A DNA stretch of 64,000 nucleotides, from positions 248,001 to 312,000 of the forward strand of contig NZ_JAHHZO010000003.1 in NCBI RefSeq assembly GCF_018760785.1. The letters are read 5' to 3'. A model generated the notes under the pieces. That model ran no database searches, was not told the DNA's origin, and was given only the letters and a program-made list of their open reading frames with translations. The position numbers and the translations under genes are program-made. Within the stretch, counting starts at the first letter, position 1, and each line of letters begins with the position of its first letter. Positions 26,811 to 36,767 of this stretch are shown piece after piece. Source of the stretch: Rhizobium sp. CSW-27. Its GTDB lineage: Bacteria > Pseudomonadota > Alphaproteobacteria > Rhizobiales > Rhizobiaceae.

Positions 26811-27352
26811 CGGTGCAGAAAACTGTCAAGGTCTGGAGCCCGGCCATCCGGGTCTTTCACTGGAGCCTCGCGACCTGCATCGCTGTCGCGTGGCTCACCT
26901 CTGAAGGCTTGCGCAACCTGCATGAATTCTTCGGTTATGCGGCGGCCTGCCTGATTGCGTTTCGCCTCGCGCTCGGCCTTGCCGGCGGTCGTTACGCCCG
27001 CTTTGCCCAGTTCGTCCGCTCGCCCGGCCATGTGCTGGCCTATCTGCGCGACGTGCGACAACACCGCGAGGCGCGTTATCTGGGCCACAACCCGCTCGGC
27101 GCCGTGATGGTGATGTTCCTGCTGGCGCTGATAGGCGCTATCGCCCTGACCGGCTGGATGCAGACGACTGATGCCTTCTGGGGCGTGGAATGGGTGGAGG
27201 AAACCCATGAGGCGGCGGTGAACATGCTGCTAGTCGCCGTGGTCCTGCACCTGCTGGGCGTCATCCACGCCGGCCACCGGCATGGCGAAAATCTGGTGCG
27301 GGCCATGATCACCGGGCGCAAGCGCGCGCCGGCCGGCTCCGACAAGGCATGA
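26807..27352 (+). CDS. Cytochrome b561-family membrane protein
   Basis: The 181-residue protein has four transmembrane helices and the histidines of the bacterial b-type cytochrome b561 family: H18 in RVFHWS, one in NLHEFFGY, and a pair around VVLHLLGVIHAGHRHGE. They would bind two hemes and let the protein move electrons across or along the inner membrane, often from ubiquinol. It is translationally coupled to the PepSY gene. The electron partner is not known. Confidence 0.88.
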   Translation: MTVQKTVKVWSPAIRVFHWSLATCIAVAWLTSEGLRNLHEFFGYAAACLIAFRLALGLAGGRYARFAQFVRSPGHVLAYLRDVRQHREARYLGHNPLGAVMVMFLLALIGAIALTGWMQTTDAFWGVEWVEETHEAAVNMLLVAVVLHLLGVIHAGHRHGENLVRAMITGRKRAPAGSDKA

Positions 27353-27496
27353 CTGCGCAGACCGAAGGCGCGATGCCGTTCCCCCATCCGGCGTCGCGCC
27401 GGCCTTGTCTCCCACCGCCACAGCCCCCTTTCAGGCTCCTGTCAGGAAAGACGGCAAGATGGGAGAAGATGATCCTTCCGAAGCCAATGGCGTGCG

Positions 27497-28126
27497 ATGA
27501 CCTCCAGTACCCTGCCCCTTCCGGCACCTCCAGCACAGTTCTGCTTCTCGCCACGTCGGCTTCTGGCCCGTGTCCTGCTGGCGCTGCTGATTGCCGCTGC
27601 ACTTCTCGGTGCCTATTTCGGCTTTCTCCAGATCACCGGCAATTTTGCGCCGGTGATCGCCGGCGAAGTCTATCGCTCGGCCCAGCCGACGCCTGCCGAT
27701 ATCCGCCGTTACGCAGAACGGTACGCGATCCGCTCGATCATCAATCTGCGCGGCAAGAATGATGGCAAGGCCTGGTATGACGGGGAGGTGGAAATGGCGC
27801 GTGCGCTCGGCATCCAGCATTTCGATCTGGGCATGAGCGCTCGCAGGCCCGTCAGCTGGGCGCAGATGGAGCAGCTGATCCAGCTGATGCGCGACGCGCC
27901 GAAGCCGCTGCTGATCCACTGCAATGCCGGCGCGGATCGATCAGGCCTCGCCTCTGCACTCTATCTTGCCGCGATTGCCGGGGAGCCACCGGAGAGTGCG
28001 GCCCGGCAACTGTCCTTCTACTTCGGTCATATCCCGGTACCCGTACGCCCTGAATATGCGATGGACCGCAGCCTTGCCGCGGCAAGGGACTGGCTGCCGC
28101 AGACCGCAACCACCATCGCCCGCTAA
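27497..28126 (+). CDS. Membrane-anchored dual-specificity/tyrosine phosphatase-like protein
   Basis: The 209-residue protein has one N-terminal transmembrane segment (about 22-44) followed by a DSP/PTP-like domain. The P-loop HCNAGADR (141-148) gives the nucleophile C142 and R148. YRSAQPTPADI (59-69) is typical of DSP-like phosphatases of this bacterial group. The catalytic domain probably faces the periplasm or the cytoplasm depending on orientation, which is unresolved. It lies 144 bases after the cytochrome gene on the same strand. Substrate may be a phosphoprotein, phosphoinositide or lipid phosphate. Confidence 0.83.
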   Translation: MTSSTLPLPAPPAQFCFSPRRLLARVLLALLIAAALLGAYFGFLQITGNFAPVIAGEVYRSAQPTPADIRRYAERYAIRSIINLRGKNDGKAWYDGEVEMARALGIQHFDLGMSARRPVSWAQMEQLIQLMRDAPKPLLIHCNAGADRSGLASALYLAAIAGEPPESAARQLSFYFGHIPVPVRPEYAMDRSLAAARDWLPQTATTIAR

Positions 28127-28181
28127 CCCCGCCCGGCGCAGCGGAGAGGCCGGCAGCTCGGCGGCAACCTCCGCCTGCTCG

Positions 28182-30254
28182 TCACCCGGCCTTCGCCACC
28201 ACCACGCGAAACCCGTTGCCGCGCCAGAAACCATCGGGCTCCAGGCTGCCGCGATAGGTGGTGCAGGCCTTCTGCCAGCCGCTGCTGAAGCAGCCGCCGC
28301 GCAGCACCCGGCGGATCGCGGGGCCGGCATCTTCCGCCTCGCGGCCATCCTCGGCGTAAGGGTAGCGGAAATGCGGGGTCGCCATGTCGTCACCCCACAG
28401 TGTCGTGCACCATTCCCACACCTGCCCCGCCATGTCGAAACAGCCATAGGGGGAGCGCCCCCTGGCAAACAGGCCCACGGTACAGGTGGTGTTGAAGCCC
28501 GCCTCCTCGGAATTGGCTGAATCCTCCTGCCAGTGCTGGCCCCAGGGATAGGTGATGGCCTCGCCCCGATCCGGCTGGTCGCCGCGCGCGGCGCGCTCCC
28601 ATTCCGGCTCGGTCGGCAGGCGCACGATCTCGTTCGCGCCGATGCGGCCCTCGGCTTGCCAGCGTGCCGTCAGCCAGTCGCAATAGGCCATGGCATCGCG
28701 CCAGGTCAGATCGGTCGCCGGCGCGCTCAGCCGTTCGGCATCAAACCCGTCGGGGCTGCGCCAGAGCCTGCCCGTCTCGCGGACGAAGGCGCCATAGCTG
28801 CGATTGGTCACCGGATAAAGGCCGATGCGGAAGGCCGGCAAGGTCAGCGCATGCGGCGGGGCGGAATTGGGATGGGTGTTCGCACCGAAGGTGAAGGTGC
28901 CGGCCGGCACCTCCGCCAGCGCCTCCAGATCGCGCGGATCGCCCCAGGCAGACAGCCTGCGCCCGGCCCGTTCGCGCTCCACGGCGGTCAGCGCGCCTGT
29001 CGTGACGATCATCAGCAGCCGGTCCTTGACGGCGTCCCTCAGCACGGGCGCCATCTCGAATTCGGAGGCGAGCAGCGCGCCGCGCAGCGCCGCCTCTCCT
29101 TCGCCCGTGATCAGCTGTTCAACCAGCGATGCCGCCTTTCCGGACCCGGCAAGACGCGCGGCGATGCTGCGCAGCACGGGTGCATAGAGCGACGGCTGGC
29201 GGCGGAAGGGTTCGACGGCCGCGTCTGCCGGCTCGCCGGAAAGGTGACGCGCGGCGAGCAACTGGCGCACGCGCTGTACCGGCAGAAGATCGGCTTCCTG
29301 CAGCTTGCCGCTCAGGGCATCCGCCGCCAGTCCGCAGATGAGACGCGCCGTCTGCGGCTCGCCGGCAATGCGGTCGAGCCAGGCATCGGTGATGTCCTCG
29401 GCCGTTTCGGAGGCCGTGGCGGCCGAAAGCGCCATGGCAAACTGGGCTGGATTGGCCGCAGCCGCGCCAAGGCCGATGCGGCTTTCCCGCACGTCGAGGC
29501 CGGCAAGCCTCTTCGCCGCCGCGATGCGTTGTGTGGCCAGAAGCGGAAGCAGCGCATGACGGACGAAGGGCGCGGGCGGCACGAGCGCGGCGGTGGCCGC
29601 CGTCTCGGCAAGCGCCAGGAGACGCACGCCACGGAACTGCGCCTTAAAGCGGGCGGCATCCTCCAGCAGCTGGCGGGCGCCGGCGCCGACGATCTCCAGC
29701 CCGTCGAGCACGATCAGCAGGCTGTCCTCGCCGCTCACCCAGTCCTCGGCAGACAGCAGCGCCTCGATGCCCGGCATGCGCGCTTCCAGCAGGGCGTAGA
29801 AGCGCCTGGAGGGCTTCAGCGTCACGCAGAGCGGCAGCACACGGGCCCTGCCGGCAGGCTCTCCCGCCGGCAACCAGGCTTCGTCCCGGACAAGCCCGAA
29901 TTCGTTGCGCACCACCGGCTTCGGCGCAAGCCCGCCCTCGGCAAGGCCGAGCGCCAGATGCCGGGCAAAGGTGGTTTTCCCGCTGCCGATCTCGCCCACC
30001 AGCAGCAGGGCGTCATGATCGCGCGCCATCTCCAGCGCCGAGAAATAGACCGGCGGCTCGGGCTCGGCCTGCTCCTTCAGCTTGCGCAGGCCCTTGGCGG
30101 CCTTGTCCTCCTCGGTGAAATTCACCAGCAGCGGAATATAGCCTTCGGCAAGCGTTGCCACGCTGCCATCCGGCCGCGCCATCAGGGGGGACGGACCAAG
30201 GGTCAGGGCATGGTCGAGAAGCACCTGCCGCAGACGGTCGACGCGCGCGATCAT
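28182..30254 (-). CDS. NACHT-like NTPase fused to FGE/SUMF1-like domain
   Basis: This 690-residue protein joins two parts rarely seen beside an importer. Residues 80-430 form a STAND/NACHT-like NTPase: Walker A GEIGSGKTT (87-95) and Walker B LLIVLDGLE (179-187), with the small residue after Asp seen in NACHT proteins. Residues 446-688 form a formylglycine-generating-enzyme-like (SUMF1) domain: PVTN (481-484), LPTEPEWERAAR (547-558), MAGQVWEW (608-615), RVLRGG (649-654) and GFRVV (681-685). Only C664 matches a catalytic Cys of true FGE; the first Cys position is Gly, so oxidase activity is doubtful. No signal peptide is seen. The gene ends the importer operon, 14 bases after the VOC gene. Confidence 0.82.
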   Translation of the reverse strand: MIARVDRLRQVLLDHALTLGPSPLMARPDGSVATLAEGYIPLLVNFTEEDKAAKGLRKLKEQAEPEPPVYFSALEMARDHDALLLVGEIGSGKTTFARHLALGLAEGGLAPKPVVRNEFGLVRDEAWLPAGEPAGRARVLPLCVTLKPSRRFYALLEARMPGIEALLSAEDWVSGEDSLLIVLDGLEIVGAGARQLLEDAARFKAQFRGVRLLALAETAATAALVPPAPFVRHALLPLLATQRIAAAKRLAGLDVRESRIGLGAAAANPAQFAMALSAATASETAEDITDAWLDRIAGEPQTARLICGLAADALSGKLQEADLLPVQRVRQLLAARHLSGEPADAAVEPFRRQPSLYAPVLRSIAARLAGSGKAASLVEQLITGEGEAALRGALLASEFEMAPVLRDAVKDRLLMIVTTGALTAVERERAGRRLSAWGDPRDLEALAEVPAGTFTFGANTHPNSAPPHALTLPAFRIGLYPVTNRSYGAFVRETGRLWRSPDGFDAERLSAPATDLTWRDAMAYCDWLTARWQAEGRIGANEIVRLPTEPEWERAARGDQPDRGEAITYPWGQHWQEDSANSEEAGFNTTCTVGLFARGRSPYGCFDMAGQVWEWCTTLWGDDMATPHFRYPYAEDGREAEDAGPAIRRVLRGGCFSSGWQKACTTYRGSLEPDGFWRGNGFRVVVAKAG

Positions 30255-30268
30255 CGTGTGTCTCTCCC

Positions 30269-30649
30269 TCAGAACAGTTTTGCAACGTCCGGATTGTGGA
30301 AACGCTGGATCTCGATCGCATAGCCGGCCGGGTCCTCGAAGAAGAAATGCTCGCAGAAGCGGCCGCGCAGCATGTCCGAGAGGCCGGGAACGCCCGCCGC
30401 CTTCAGCTTGGCATGCCAGCCCTCGACATCCTGCGCGACGATGGTCAGCAGAACGGCACTCTTCTCCTGATGCTTCAGGTGGCCGCGATTGCCATCGACG
30501 ATGCCGAAATAGCATTGGCCGGCAATACGATAGATGCGCGCCATGCCCTGATCCAGGACCTGTTCGAAGCCGAGCACATCCTCATAGAAGGGCGCGACGG
30601 CCAGGATGTCGTCATAGTAGAAGAAGGTGATCGAATAGTCTTTCTGCAT
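30269..30649 (-). CDS. VOC-superfamily (glyoxalase/bleomycin-resistance-like) protein
   Basis: The 126-residue protein has one vicinal-oxygen-chelate domain pair: ITFFYYDDILAVAPFYEDVLG at the start and FEDPAGYAIEIQRF at the end, with the usual final Glu metal ligand in IEIQ. VOC proteins act as lyases, isomerases, dioxygenases or binding proteins. AAGGA lies 7 bases before ATG 30649; a TTG start at 30670 would overlap the preceding gene. It sits between a binding-protein-like gene and the NACHT-FGE gene in one operon. Confidence 0.8.
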   Translation of the reverse strand: MQKDYSITFFYYDDILAVAPFYEDVLGFEQVLDQGMARIYRIAGQCYFGIVDGNRGHLKHQEKSAVLLTIVAQDVEGWHAKLKAAGVPGLSDMLRGRFCEHFFFEDPAGYAIEIQRFHNPDVAKLF

Positions 30650-30662
30650 GGTGCGGTCCTTA

Positions 30663-32048
30663 TCAGGCAATGGTCAGCGTGCCCTTGGCGTCGATTGCAA
30701 GCCCCCCGATGCCGGGGCGTGCGGCAAACACGTCGACGGGGTGGACGAGATAGAGCCAGGGCGGGTTGTCGTGCAGGCGCGTGAGGCAGCGCGCATAGGC
30801 GGCCTCGCGCGCCTCGTCCTCCACCGCCGCATTGGCGGCGGCAATCAGCGCTTCGGTTTCGGCATCGTCATAGCCCTGCCACCACACGGCGCGCGTGCGG
30901 CTGGAGATCTTGTCGTCAAGAATGCGGAAGGTGCTGTGCGGCGAGGAATCGAAGATCGCCATGTCGCCCATCTCCTTGCGGCCGATCTGGCGGGCATATT
31001 CGGGGCGGTCGTGCTCCGTCTCGATCTCGACCGTCAGACCGACGGCGGTCAGCGCATCCGCCACGTAACGGCTCACCTCCGGCGCGCGTTCCGGCATGAA
31101 GGTCGGCGTGCGCAGACGGATCGGGCCGGCGCTCGCAACGCCATCGATGAGGCGGCGCGCCTTGTCCGGATCATAGGGGATCGGCGCAAGGCCGGCCCGC
31201 CGGGCGCCCAGATGATGCGGGCTGACGATGGTGGAGGACGCAACGGCAAGCCCGTGAAAGATCTCGTCCGCCAGCCGCACCGTATCGACGGCATGGTTGA
31301 CGGCAAGCCGTGCCGCCGGATCGCGGAACAGACCTTCGCTGCAGTTCAGGTAATACATCACCGACAGCGTGTTGACCGCCCTGCCCCACTGGAAGCGTTC
31401 GGAAAAATCGAGCCGCTGCTCGACGCGCTCGAGGTTCAGCGCGGCATCGACCTCCCCCGTCTTGAGCAGCGCAAGCCGTGCCTCGGCGCTCCTGCAGGCC
31501 CTGGCCACGATGCGGGCCGGGCCGGAACCGGCCGCAACCTTCTCCAGCACGGCGCTTTCGCCGGCGGAAAATTCCGCGACCCGGTAGCGCCCGGTGCCCA
31601 GGATCGCCCGGCCCGCGCCATCGAGGCGGCAGATGTAGAATTCGGAAAAGATGTCGAGAATATCGGCGAAGGGGCGCGGATTGCGGACCTCGACCACGCC
31701 GGGCGAGACGGCGCGGATCGTCGCCTCGGCCAGATAGCGCGCATAGGACCATTTCATGCCGAACGTATCGACCGCCTGCAGGATGCCGTCGATGAAGGCG
31801 AGCACGTCGTCGGCCGTGCAGGGCTTGCCGTCATGGAAGGTCGCGCCCTCGCGCAGCGTGAACTGCCACAGGCGCCCCCCCTCGGCATGCGACCAGCCGG
31901 AGAACAGCCCCGGGCGGGCAAAGCCATCCTGCCATTTCAGCAGCGGTTCGAAGACGAGGTTCTTCAGCGTCAGCACGCTGGTATCGTCGGTCACCCGCGT
32001 CGGCGGCAGGAAATCGACTTTCTCGAGCGCAAGGGTGAGGTCCGTCAC
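30663..32048 (-). CDS. Family-5 binding-protein homologue lacking a signal peptide
   Basis: The 461-residue protein matches family 5 periplasmic binding proteins (LREGATFHDGKPCTADDVLAF, about 72-92) but begins directly at the first strand of the mature fold. There is no Sec or Tat signal. The apparent start is GTG 32048 without a clear ribosome site. The upstream in-frame codon is the TAG that ends the permease gene: both genes are in one frame, separated by TAG and four codons. It may be a cytoplasmic binding protein, a decayed gene or the product of unusual read-through. Confidence 0.7.
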   Translation of the reverse strand: MTDLTLALEKVDFLPPTRVTDDTSVLTLKNLVFEPLLKWQDGFARPGLFSGWSHAEGGRLWQFTLREGATFHDGKPCTADDVLAFIDGILQAVDTFGMKWSYARYLAEATIRAVSPGVVEVRNPRPFADILDIFSEFYICRLDGAGRAILGTGRYRVAEFSAGESAVLEKVAAGSGPARIVARACRSAEARLALLKTGEVDAALNLERVEQRLDFSERFQWGRAVNTLSVMYYLNCSEGLFRDPAARLAVNHAVDTVRLADEIFHGLAVASSTIVSPHHLGARRAGLAPIPYDPDKARRLIDGVASAGPIRLRTPTFMPERAPEVSRYVADALTAVGLTVEIETEHDRPEYARQIGRKEMGDMAIFDSSPHSTFRILDDKISSRTRAVWWQGYDDAETEALIAAANAAVEDEAREAAYARCLTRLHDNPPWLYLVHPVDVFAARPGIGGLAIDAKGTLTIA

Positions 32049-32060
32049 GGGGGAAAAGTC

Positions 32061-32900
32061 CTAGTCGATGGCGTTGCGGCGGCGCGGGTTCATCCAGTCC
32101 GCCAGCGAATCGCCGATCAGGTTGAAGGCAAGCACGGCGAGCAGGATCGCCATGCCGGGGGCGAGCGCCACCCAGGCGGCGCTGCGCACATATTGCAGGT
32201 TGGCCGAGACATCCGCCCCCCATTCGGCCATGGGCGGCTGGGCGCCGAGACCGAGAAAGCCGAGGCTTGCCGTCTGCAGGATGGCGCTGCCGAGCGCAAG
32301 GGTGGATTGCACCAGAAGCGGCCCGAGGCCGTTGACGAGAATGTAGCGAAGCAGGATGCGCCGGCGCGACAGGCCGAGCGAGATCGCCGCCTCGACATAG
32401 GGCTTCACCGAAATGGTCAGCGCCTGGCTGCGCGCCACCCGGGCAAATTGCGGGGCAAGCGTGATGGCGACGGCCAGCATGGCGTTCTGCAGGCTGGGGC
32501 CGAAGGCGGCCGACAGCGCAATCGCCAGCACCAGCGCCGGGAAGGCCAGGATGGCATCCACCACGCGCATGATCACGCTGTCGAGCCAGCCGCCGGCAAA
32601 GCCCGCCAGCACGCCGAAGAACACGCCGACGGCAAAGGCGATCGCCACCACGCCGACGCCGATCGAAAGCGTCGCCTGCCCGCCATACATGATGCGGGTC
32701 AGCACATCGCGGCCAAAGGCATCGGTGCCCAGCCAGTGGCTTGTGCTCGGCGCTGCCAGCTTGTGCAGGATGTCGAGCCTGGTCGGCGAGTAGCTCGTCA
32801 GCCAAGGACCGACGGTGATGAGGCCGACCAGGAACAGCAGGATCACGAGGCCGACGACGGCGAGCGTATTGCGCTTGAGGAAGATCAGGAGTTCGTGCAT
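32061..32900 (-). CDS. ABC importer permease, DppC type
   Basis: The 279-residue membrane protein has the DppC layout: first helix in NTLAVVGLVILLFLVG, then HWLGTDAFGRDVLTRI before the transport core, and the ATPase loop YVEAAISLGLSRRRIL. ATG 32900 lies 4 bases after the stop of the DppB-type gene. No ATPase gene lies anywhere in this operon, so the transporter must borrow an ATPase from elsewhere. Confidence 0.87.
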   Translation of the reverse strand: MHELLIFLKRNTLAVVGLVILLFLVGLITVGPWLTSYSPTRLDILHKLAAPSTSHWLGTDAFGRDVLTRIMYGGQATLSIGVGVVAIAFAVGVFFGVLAGFAGGWLDSVIMRVVDAILAFPALVLAIALSAAFGPSLQNAMLAVAITLAPQFARVARSQALTISVKPYVEAAISLGLSRRRILLRYILVNGLGPLLVQSTLALGSAILQTASLGFLGLGAQPPMAEWGADVSANLQYVRSAAWVALAPGMAILLAVLAFNLIGDSLADWMNPRRRNAID

Positions 32901-32904
32901 GGCC

Positions 32905-33915
<1,011 letters not shown>

Positions 33916-34015
33916 GGCTCCTGTTCACTCCCTGGGGCCAGCCCGAACGACCACCCCTGCCGCCGGAGATGCGGGGGCGCGTCACCCTCGCCTGTCCGCC
34001 CGGCCCCTTCAGAAC

Positions 34016-34037
34016 CGGCGGCCGCAGTCGGCCGCCG
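34016..34037 (-). other. Strong intercistronic hairpin after the binding-protein gene
   Basis: CGGCGGCCG (34016-34024), loop CAGT, and CGGCCGCCG (34029-34037) form a perfect 9-bp stem 14 bases after the binding-protein stop on the minus strand. There is no T-run. A role in stabilising the binding-protein message is likely, as at 5941-5966. Confidence 0.65.
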
Positions 34038-34051
34038 ATCGCTCCGATCCG

Positions 34052-35614
34052 TTACTTCTTGTAGACCGACCAGTATTCGTTAAGCGGCGGCGCGCTGTTG
34101 ATGACCAGGCCCTCCACATTGGCGCGGGCATAGACGATCAGCTTCGGGCTGAACAGATAGGCCCCGGGCACGCGCCTGGCGATCTCCTCCTGGATCTGGA
34201 AATAGAGCGCCTTGCGGGCTTCCATGTCCGGCGTCTGCTGCGCCTTGAGGATCAGGGCATCCAGATCCTTATCGGCCGGCATGCGGAAGGTCATCGCCGT
34301 GTTGGCGAGCGAGGAGAGATAGCCGATGGTGATGTGCGCGTCGGGATCGTTGTACCAGGGCTGACGGCCATCCAGCGCCACATCGAACTGGCCGGAAGTC
34401 TGCAGCGTGCGCAGCGCCGGAAATTCCGTCTGCTCGATGGTGGCGTTGATGCCGATATCAGCCAGGTTCGCCTGCACGAAGGTGGCGACAGCACCCCACA
34501 GCGGGCCCTGGAAGCTGTAGAGCTTGAGGTTGATGCTGGCGGGGTCGACACCGGCTTCGGCAAGCAGCTTCTTCGCCAGTGCCGGATCATATTTCGGCGC
34601 CAGTTCCTTCATCTTCGGGTTGAAAGCCCAGCTGTTGGAGGTGAGCGGACCATAGACGCGCTCGGCCGTGCCGCCGAACACGCCCTGCAGCAGGCCGTCA
34701 TAATCGATGGCATGGGCAATCGCCTCGCGGGCCTTCACATTGGCGAAGGGGCCATCGGTCTTGCTGTTGTTGAATTCCAGCTGGCGGATGATCTGACTGG
34801 AAGTCTCGATGACCTTCACGTCCCTGTTGGCCTTCAGCGCACCGATATCCTCTGCGGCAATAGCCGACAGCTGGCCCTGCTGCTGCACGATGTCGACGCC
34901 GCCGTTTTCCAGTTCCAGCCGGCGGGTGGAGGCGTCCGGTATGACGCGGTAGATGATCTGCTTCAGCTTCGGCGCGCCGCGGAAGTAATCCGGATTGGCC
35001 TCCAGCACCACATTGGTATCGGCCTGGGCGCTCTTGAAGGCGAAGGGGCCGGTGCCCACCGGATGCGAGGCGAACTTGTCGCCGTACTTCGCGACCGCCG
35101 CCGGGCTGACGACAGCCGATTGCGGCTGGGCGAGGATCGACAGGAAGGCCGGATAGGCGGCCGAGAGCGTGATCTTCAGCTCGGTCGGCGAAACGACGGT
35201 GATCTCCTTGATGAGATCGAAGGTGGCCTTCACGTAAGGATTGGCGGCCTTGGTGCGCTCCAGCGAGAATTTCACGGCAGCCGCATCAAACGGCGTGCCA
35301 TCCTGGAACTTGACGCCCTCGCGCAGCTTGAAGTCAAAGACCTTGCCGTCCTCGGACACGGTCCAGCTCTTGGCGAGGCGTCCTTCGAGTTGGCTGAAGT
35401 CAGGCGCCGTCCAGGCGACCAGCGTGTCGAACACGTTGAGGATGATTTCGCTGCCGATCGGCTCAGCCTTGTTGGTGCCGGGCTCAAGGGCCACCGGGTC
35501 GGACGGAACCGCCACAACCAGCGTCTTCAGTTTGTCGACTTCCTGCGCATGCGCTGCCGTCCACATCAGCGGCATGGCCACCGTGGCCGCCGCAACTGCC
35601 TTCCAGATCGTCAT
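34052..35614 (-). CDS. ABC importer substrate-binding protein, family 5 (peptide-type)
   Basis: The 520-residue periplasmic protein has a Sec signal peptide (1-23, ending AHA) and the family-5 signature LREGVKFQDGTPFDAAAVKFSL near residue 90. It resembles DppA-like proteins of normal length. The gene has its own operator and strong promoter upstream (35678-35717). It probably delivers the regulon's substrate to the DppB/DppC-type permeases encoded next. The ligand is unknown and need not be a peptide. Confidence 0.9.
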   Translation of the reverse strand: MTIWKAVAAATVAMPLMWTAAHAQEVDKLKTLVVAVPSDPVALEPGTNKAEPIGSEIILNVFDTLVAWTAPDFSQLEGRLAKSWTVSEDGKVFDFKLREGVKFQDGTPFDAAAVKFSLERTKAANPYVKATFDLIKEITVVSPTELKITLSAAYPAFLSILAQPQSAVVSPAAVAKYGDKFASHPVGTGPFAFKSAQADTNVVLEANPDYFRGAPKLKQIIYRVIPDASTRRLELENGGVDIVQQQGQLSAIAAEDIGALKANRDVKVIETSSQIIRQLEFNNSKTDGPFANVKAREAIAHAIDYDGLLQGVFGGTAERVYGPLTSNSWAFNPKMKELAPKYDPALAKKLLAEAGVDPASINLKLYSFQGPLWGAVATFVQANLADIGINATIEQTEFPALRTLQTSGQFDVALDGRQPWYNDPDAHITIGYLSSLANTAMTFRMPADKDLDALILKAQQTPDMEARKALYFQIQEEIARRVPGAYLFSPKLIVYARANVEGLVINSAPPLNEYWSVYKK

Positions 35615-35677
35615 GATTGACCCCTTCACCTTGTCTTTCAGCCGCATCCACCATGGGATCGCGGCCACTCCCTCTGT

Positions 35678-35717
35678 GATATACTACGAAATATATCATT
35701 CCGGCGGCCACTGTAAA
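35678..35717 (-). promoter_or_regulatory. Promoter and GntR-type operator for the importer operon
   Basis: GATATACTACGAAATATATC (35678-35697) matches 16 of 20 positions of the palindrome at 37823-37842. On the minus strand TTTACA (35712-35717) and TATATT (35690-35695) are 16 bases apart, a strong sigma70 pair whose -10 box lies inside the operator. Repression by the GntR protein encoded at 36984-37685 is inferred. Confidence 0.7.
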
Positions 35718-35761
35718 GCCCGATGGCGCGCCTTTGATCACGCCGGTGACATGCCTAGAAT

Positions 35762-36703
35762 TTATGCCTTTCTTCCATAGGGATGCGCACCGACAGCCAC
35801 CGGTCGGGATGGATCATGCACCCATTGCGACCAGGAACCGGGATACATCGCCGCCTCTATGCCGATGGAGGCGAGCGCCAGCACCGAATGGGCGGCAGAC
35901 ATGCCGGCGCCGCAATAGACGCCGACCGGCCGTGACCCGTCCGCGCCGAGCGCCGCATAAAGTTCGACAAGCGTCGCGGCATCGGTGAAATTGCCGTAAT
36001 CGGTCACATTGTCGGGTGCGGGCGCACTCAGCGCGCCCGGAATATGGCCGCGCGGCGCAGCGCCCGGCGCAACCGGCCCACCGATGTAATTCGGGCGGAT
36101 GCGCGCATCGAGCAGCACACCCTCCCTGACCATCGCCAAGGCACCCTCGGCATCGAGTTCCGGCATGTGGCCAGGCGAGAGCCTGATCGCGCTCGGCACC
36201 GGCGGCGTGAGGACCGCATGCTGGTCGCGCACAACCGGAAGGCCGGCGGCGAGCCAGGCGGGAAGCCCGCCATCCAGCACCCGCACATCCGGCAGGCCCG
36301 CCCATTTCAGCACCCACCAGGCGCGCGCCGCCGTCATGCTGCGATCACCGTCATAGATCACGATGGTGCTTTCAGGCCGCAGCCCCCAGGCGCGCGCCTT
36401 CTCCTGCAACACGGCAATATCCGGCAACGGCCGCTGCCCGCCCTCCGGCGAGGCCGGCGCCTGAAAGTCGGCATAGGCCTCAGTCCGGATAGCGCCCTCG
36501 ATCCGCTCGCCGGAAAAGGCCGGGCGGCCGGTATAGGGATTGATGGAATCGACCGCGAGCAGCGTCACATCCGCCCCCACCTGCCGCAAGGCCTGCAACT
36601 GCTGCGGCGTCAACAGCACGCGCGCCCGCACCGCCTCCGCCGTCTCATCCGCCCGCACCGCATCGCTGACCACACCCGTCATCACACACACCCTGTCTGC
36701 CAT
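35762..36703 (-). CDS. Tandem-rhodanese sulfurtransferase
   Basis: The 313-residue protein has two rhodanese domains (about 28-155 and 180-300), as in thiosulfate and 3-mercaptopyruvate sulfurtransferases. The N-terminal domain is the inactive type. The C-terminal active loop is C264-G-A-G-M-S, closer to the CGSGVT loop of mercaptopyruvate sulfurtransferases than to the CRKGVT loop of thiosulfate enzymes. No signal peptide is evident, so it is cytoplasmic. A palindrome copy lies upstream (36748-36767). It probably handles a sulfur atom released from the regulon's substrate, perhaps after C-S lyase action. Confidence 0.87.
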   Translation of the reverse strand: MADRVCVMTGVVSDAVRADETAEAVRARVLLTPQQLQALRQVGADVTLLAVDSINPYTGRPAFSGERIEGAIRTEAYADFQAPASPEGGQRPLPDIAVLQEKARAWGLRPESTIVIYDGDRSMTAARAWWVLKWAGLPDVRVLDGGLPAWLAAGLPVVRDQHAVLTPPVPSAIRLSPGHMPELDAEGALAMVREGVLLDARIRPNYIGGPVAPGAAPRGHIPGALSAPAPDNVTDYGNFTDAATLVELYAALGADGSRPVGVYCGAGMSAAHSVLALASIGIEAAMYPGSWSQWVHDPSRPVAVGAHPYGRKA

Positions 36704-36747
36704 GGAAGAGACTAGCGTCTATGAGGCATGGGCGCTTGGCAAGCAGA

Positions 36748-36767
36748 AATATATTACGTGGTATCTC
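36748..36767. promoter_or_regulatory. GntR-type operator before the rhodanese gene
   Basis: AATATATTACGTGGTATCTC matches 16 of 20 positions of the palindrome at 37823-37842; the ACGTGGTAT core is identical. It lies 45 bases before the rhodanese start in a 280-base gap (36704-36983). The -10-like TATATT on the minus strand falls inside it, but no good -35 box is seen. Confidence 0.6.

Noticed and set aside
28182..30254. Reading the NACHT-FGE gene as an EgtB-type ergothioneine enzyme
   Set aside because: The N-terminal part is an NTPase, not a DinB-like domain, and the EgtB HX3HXE iron motif is absent.
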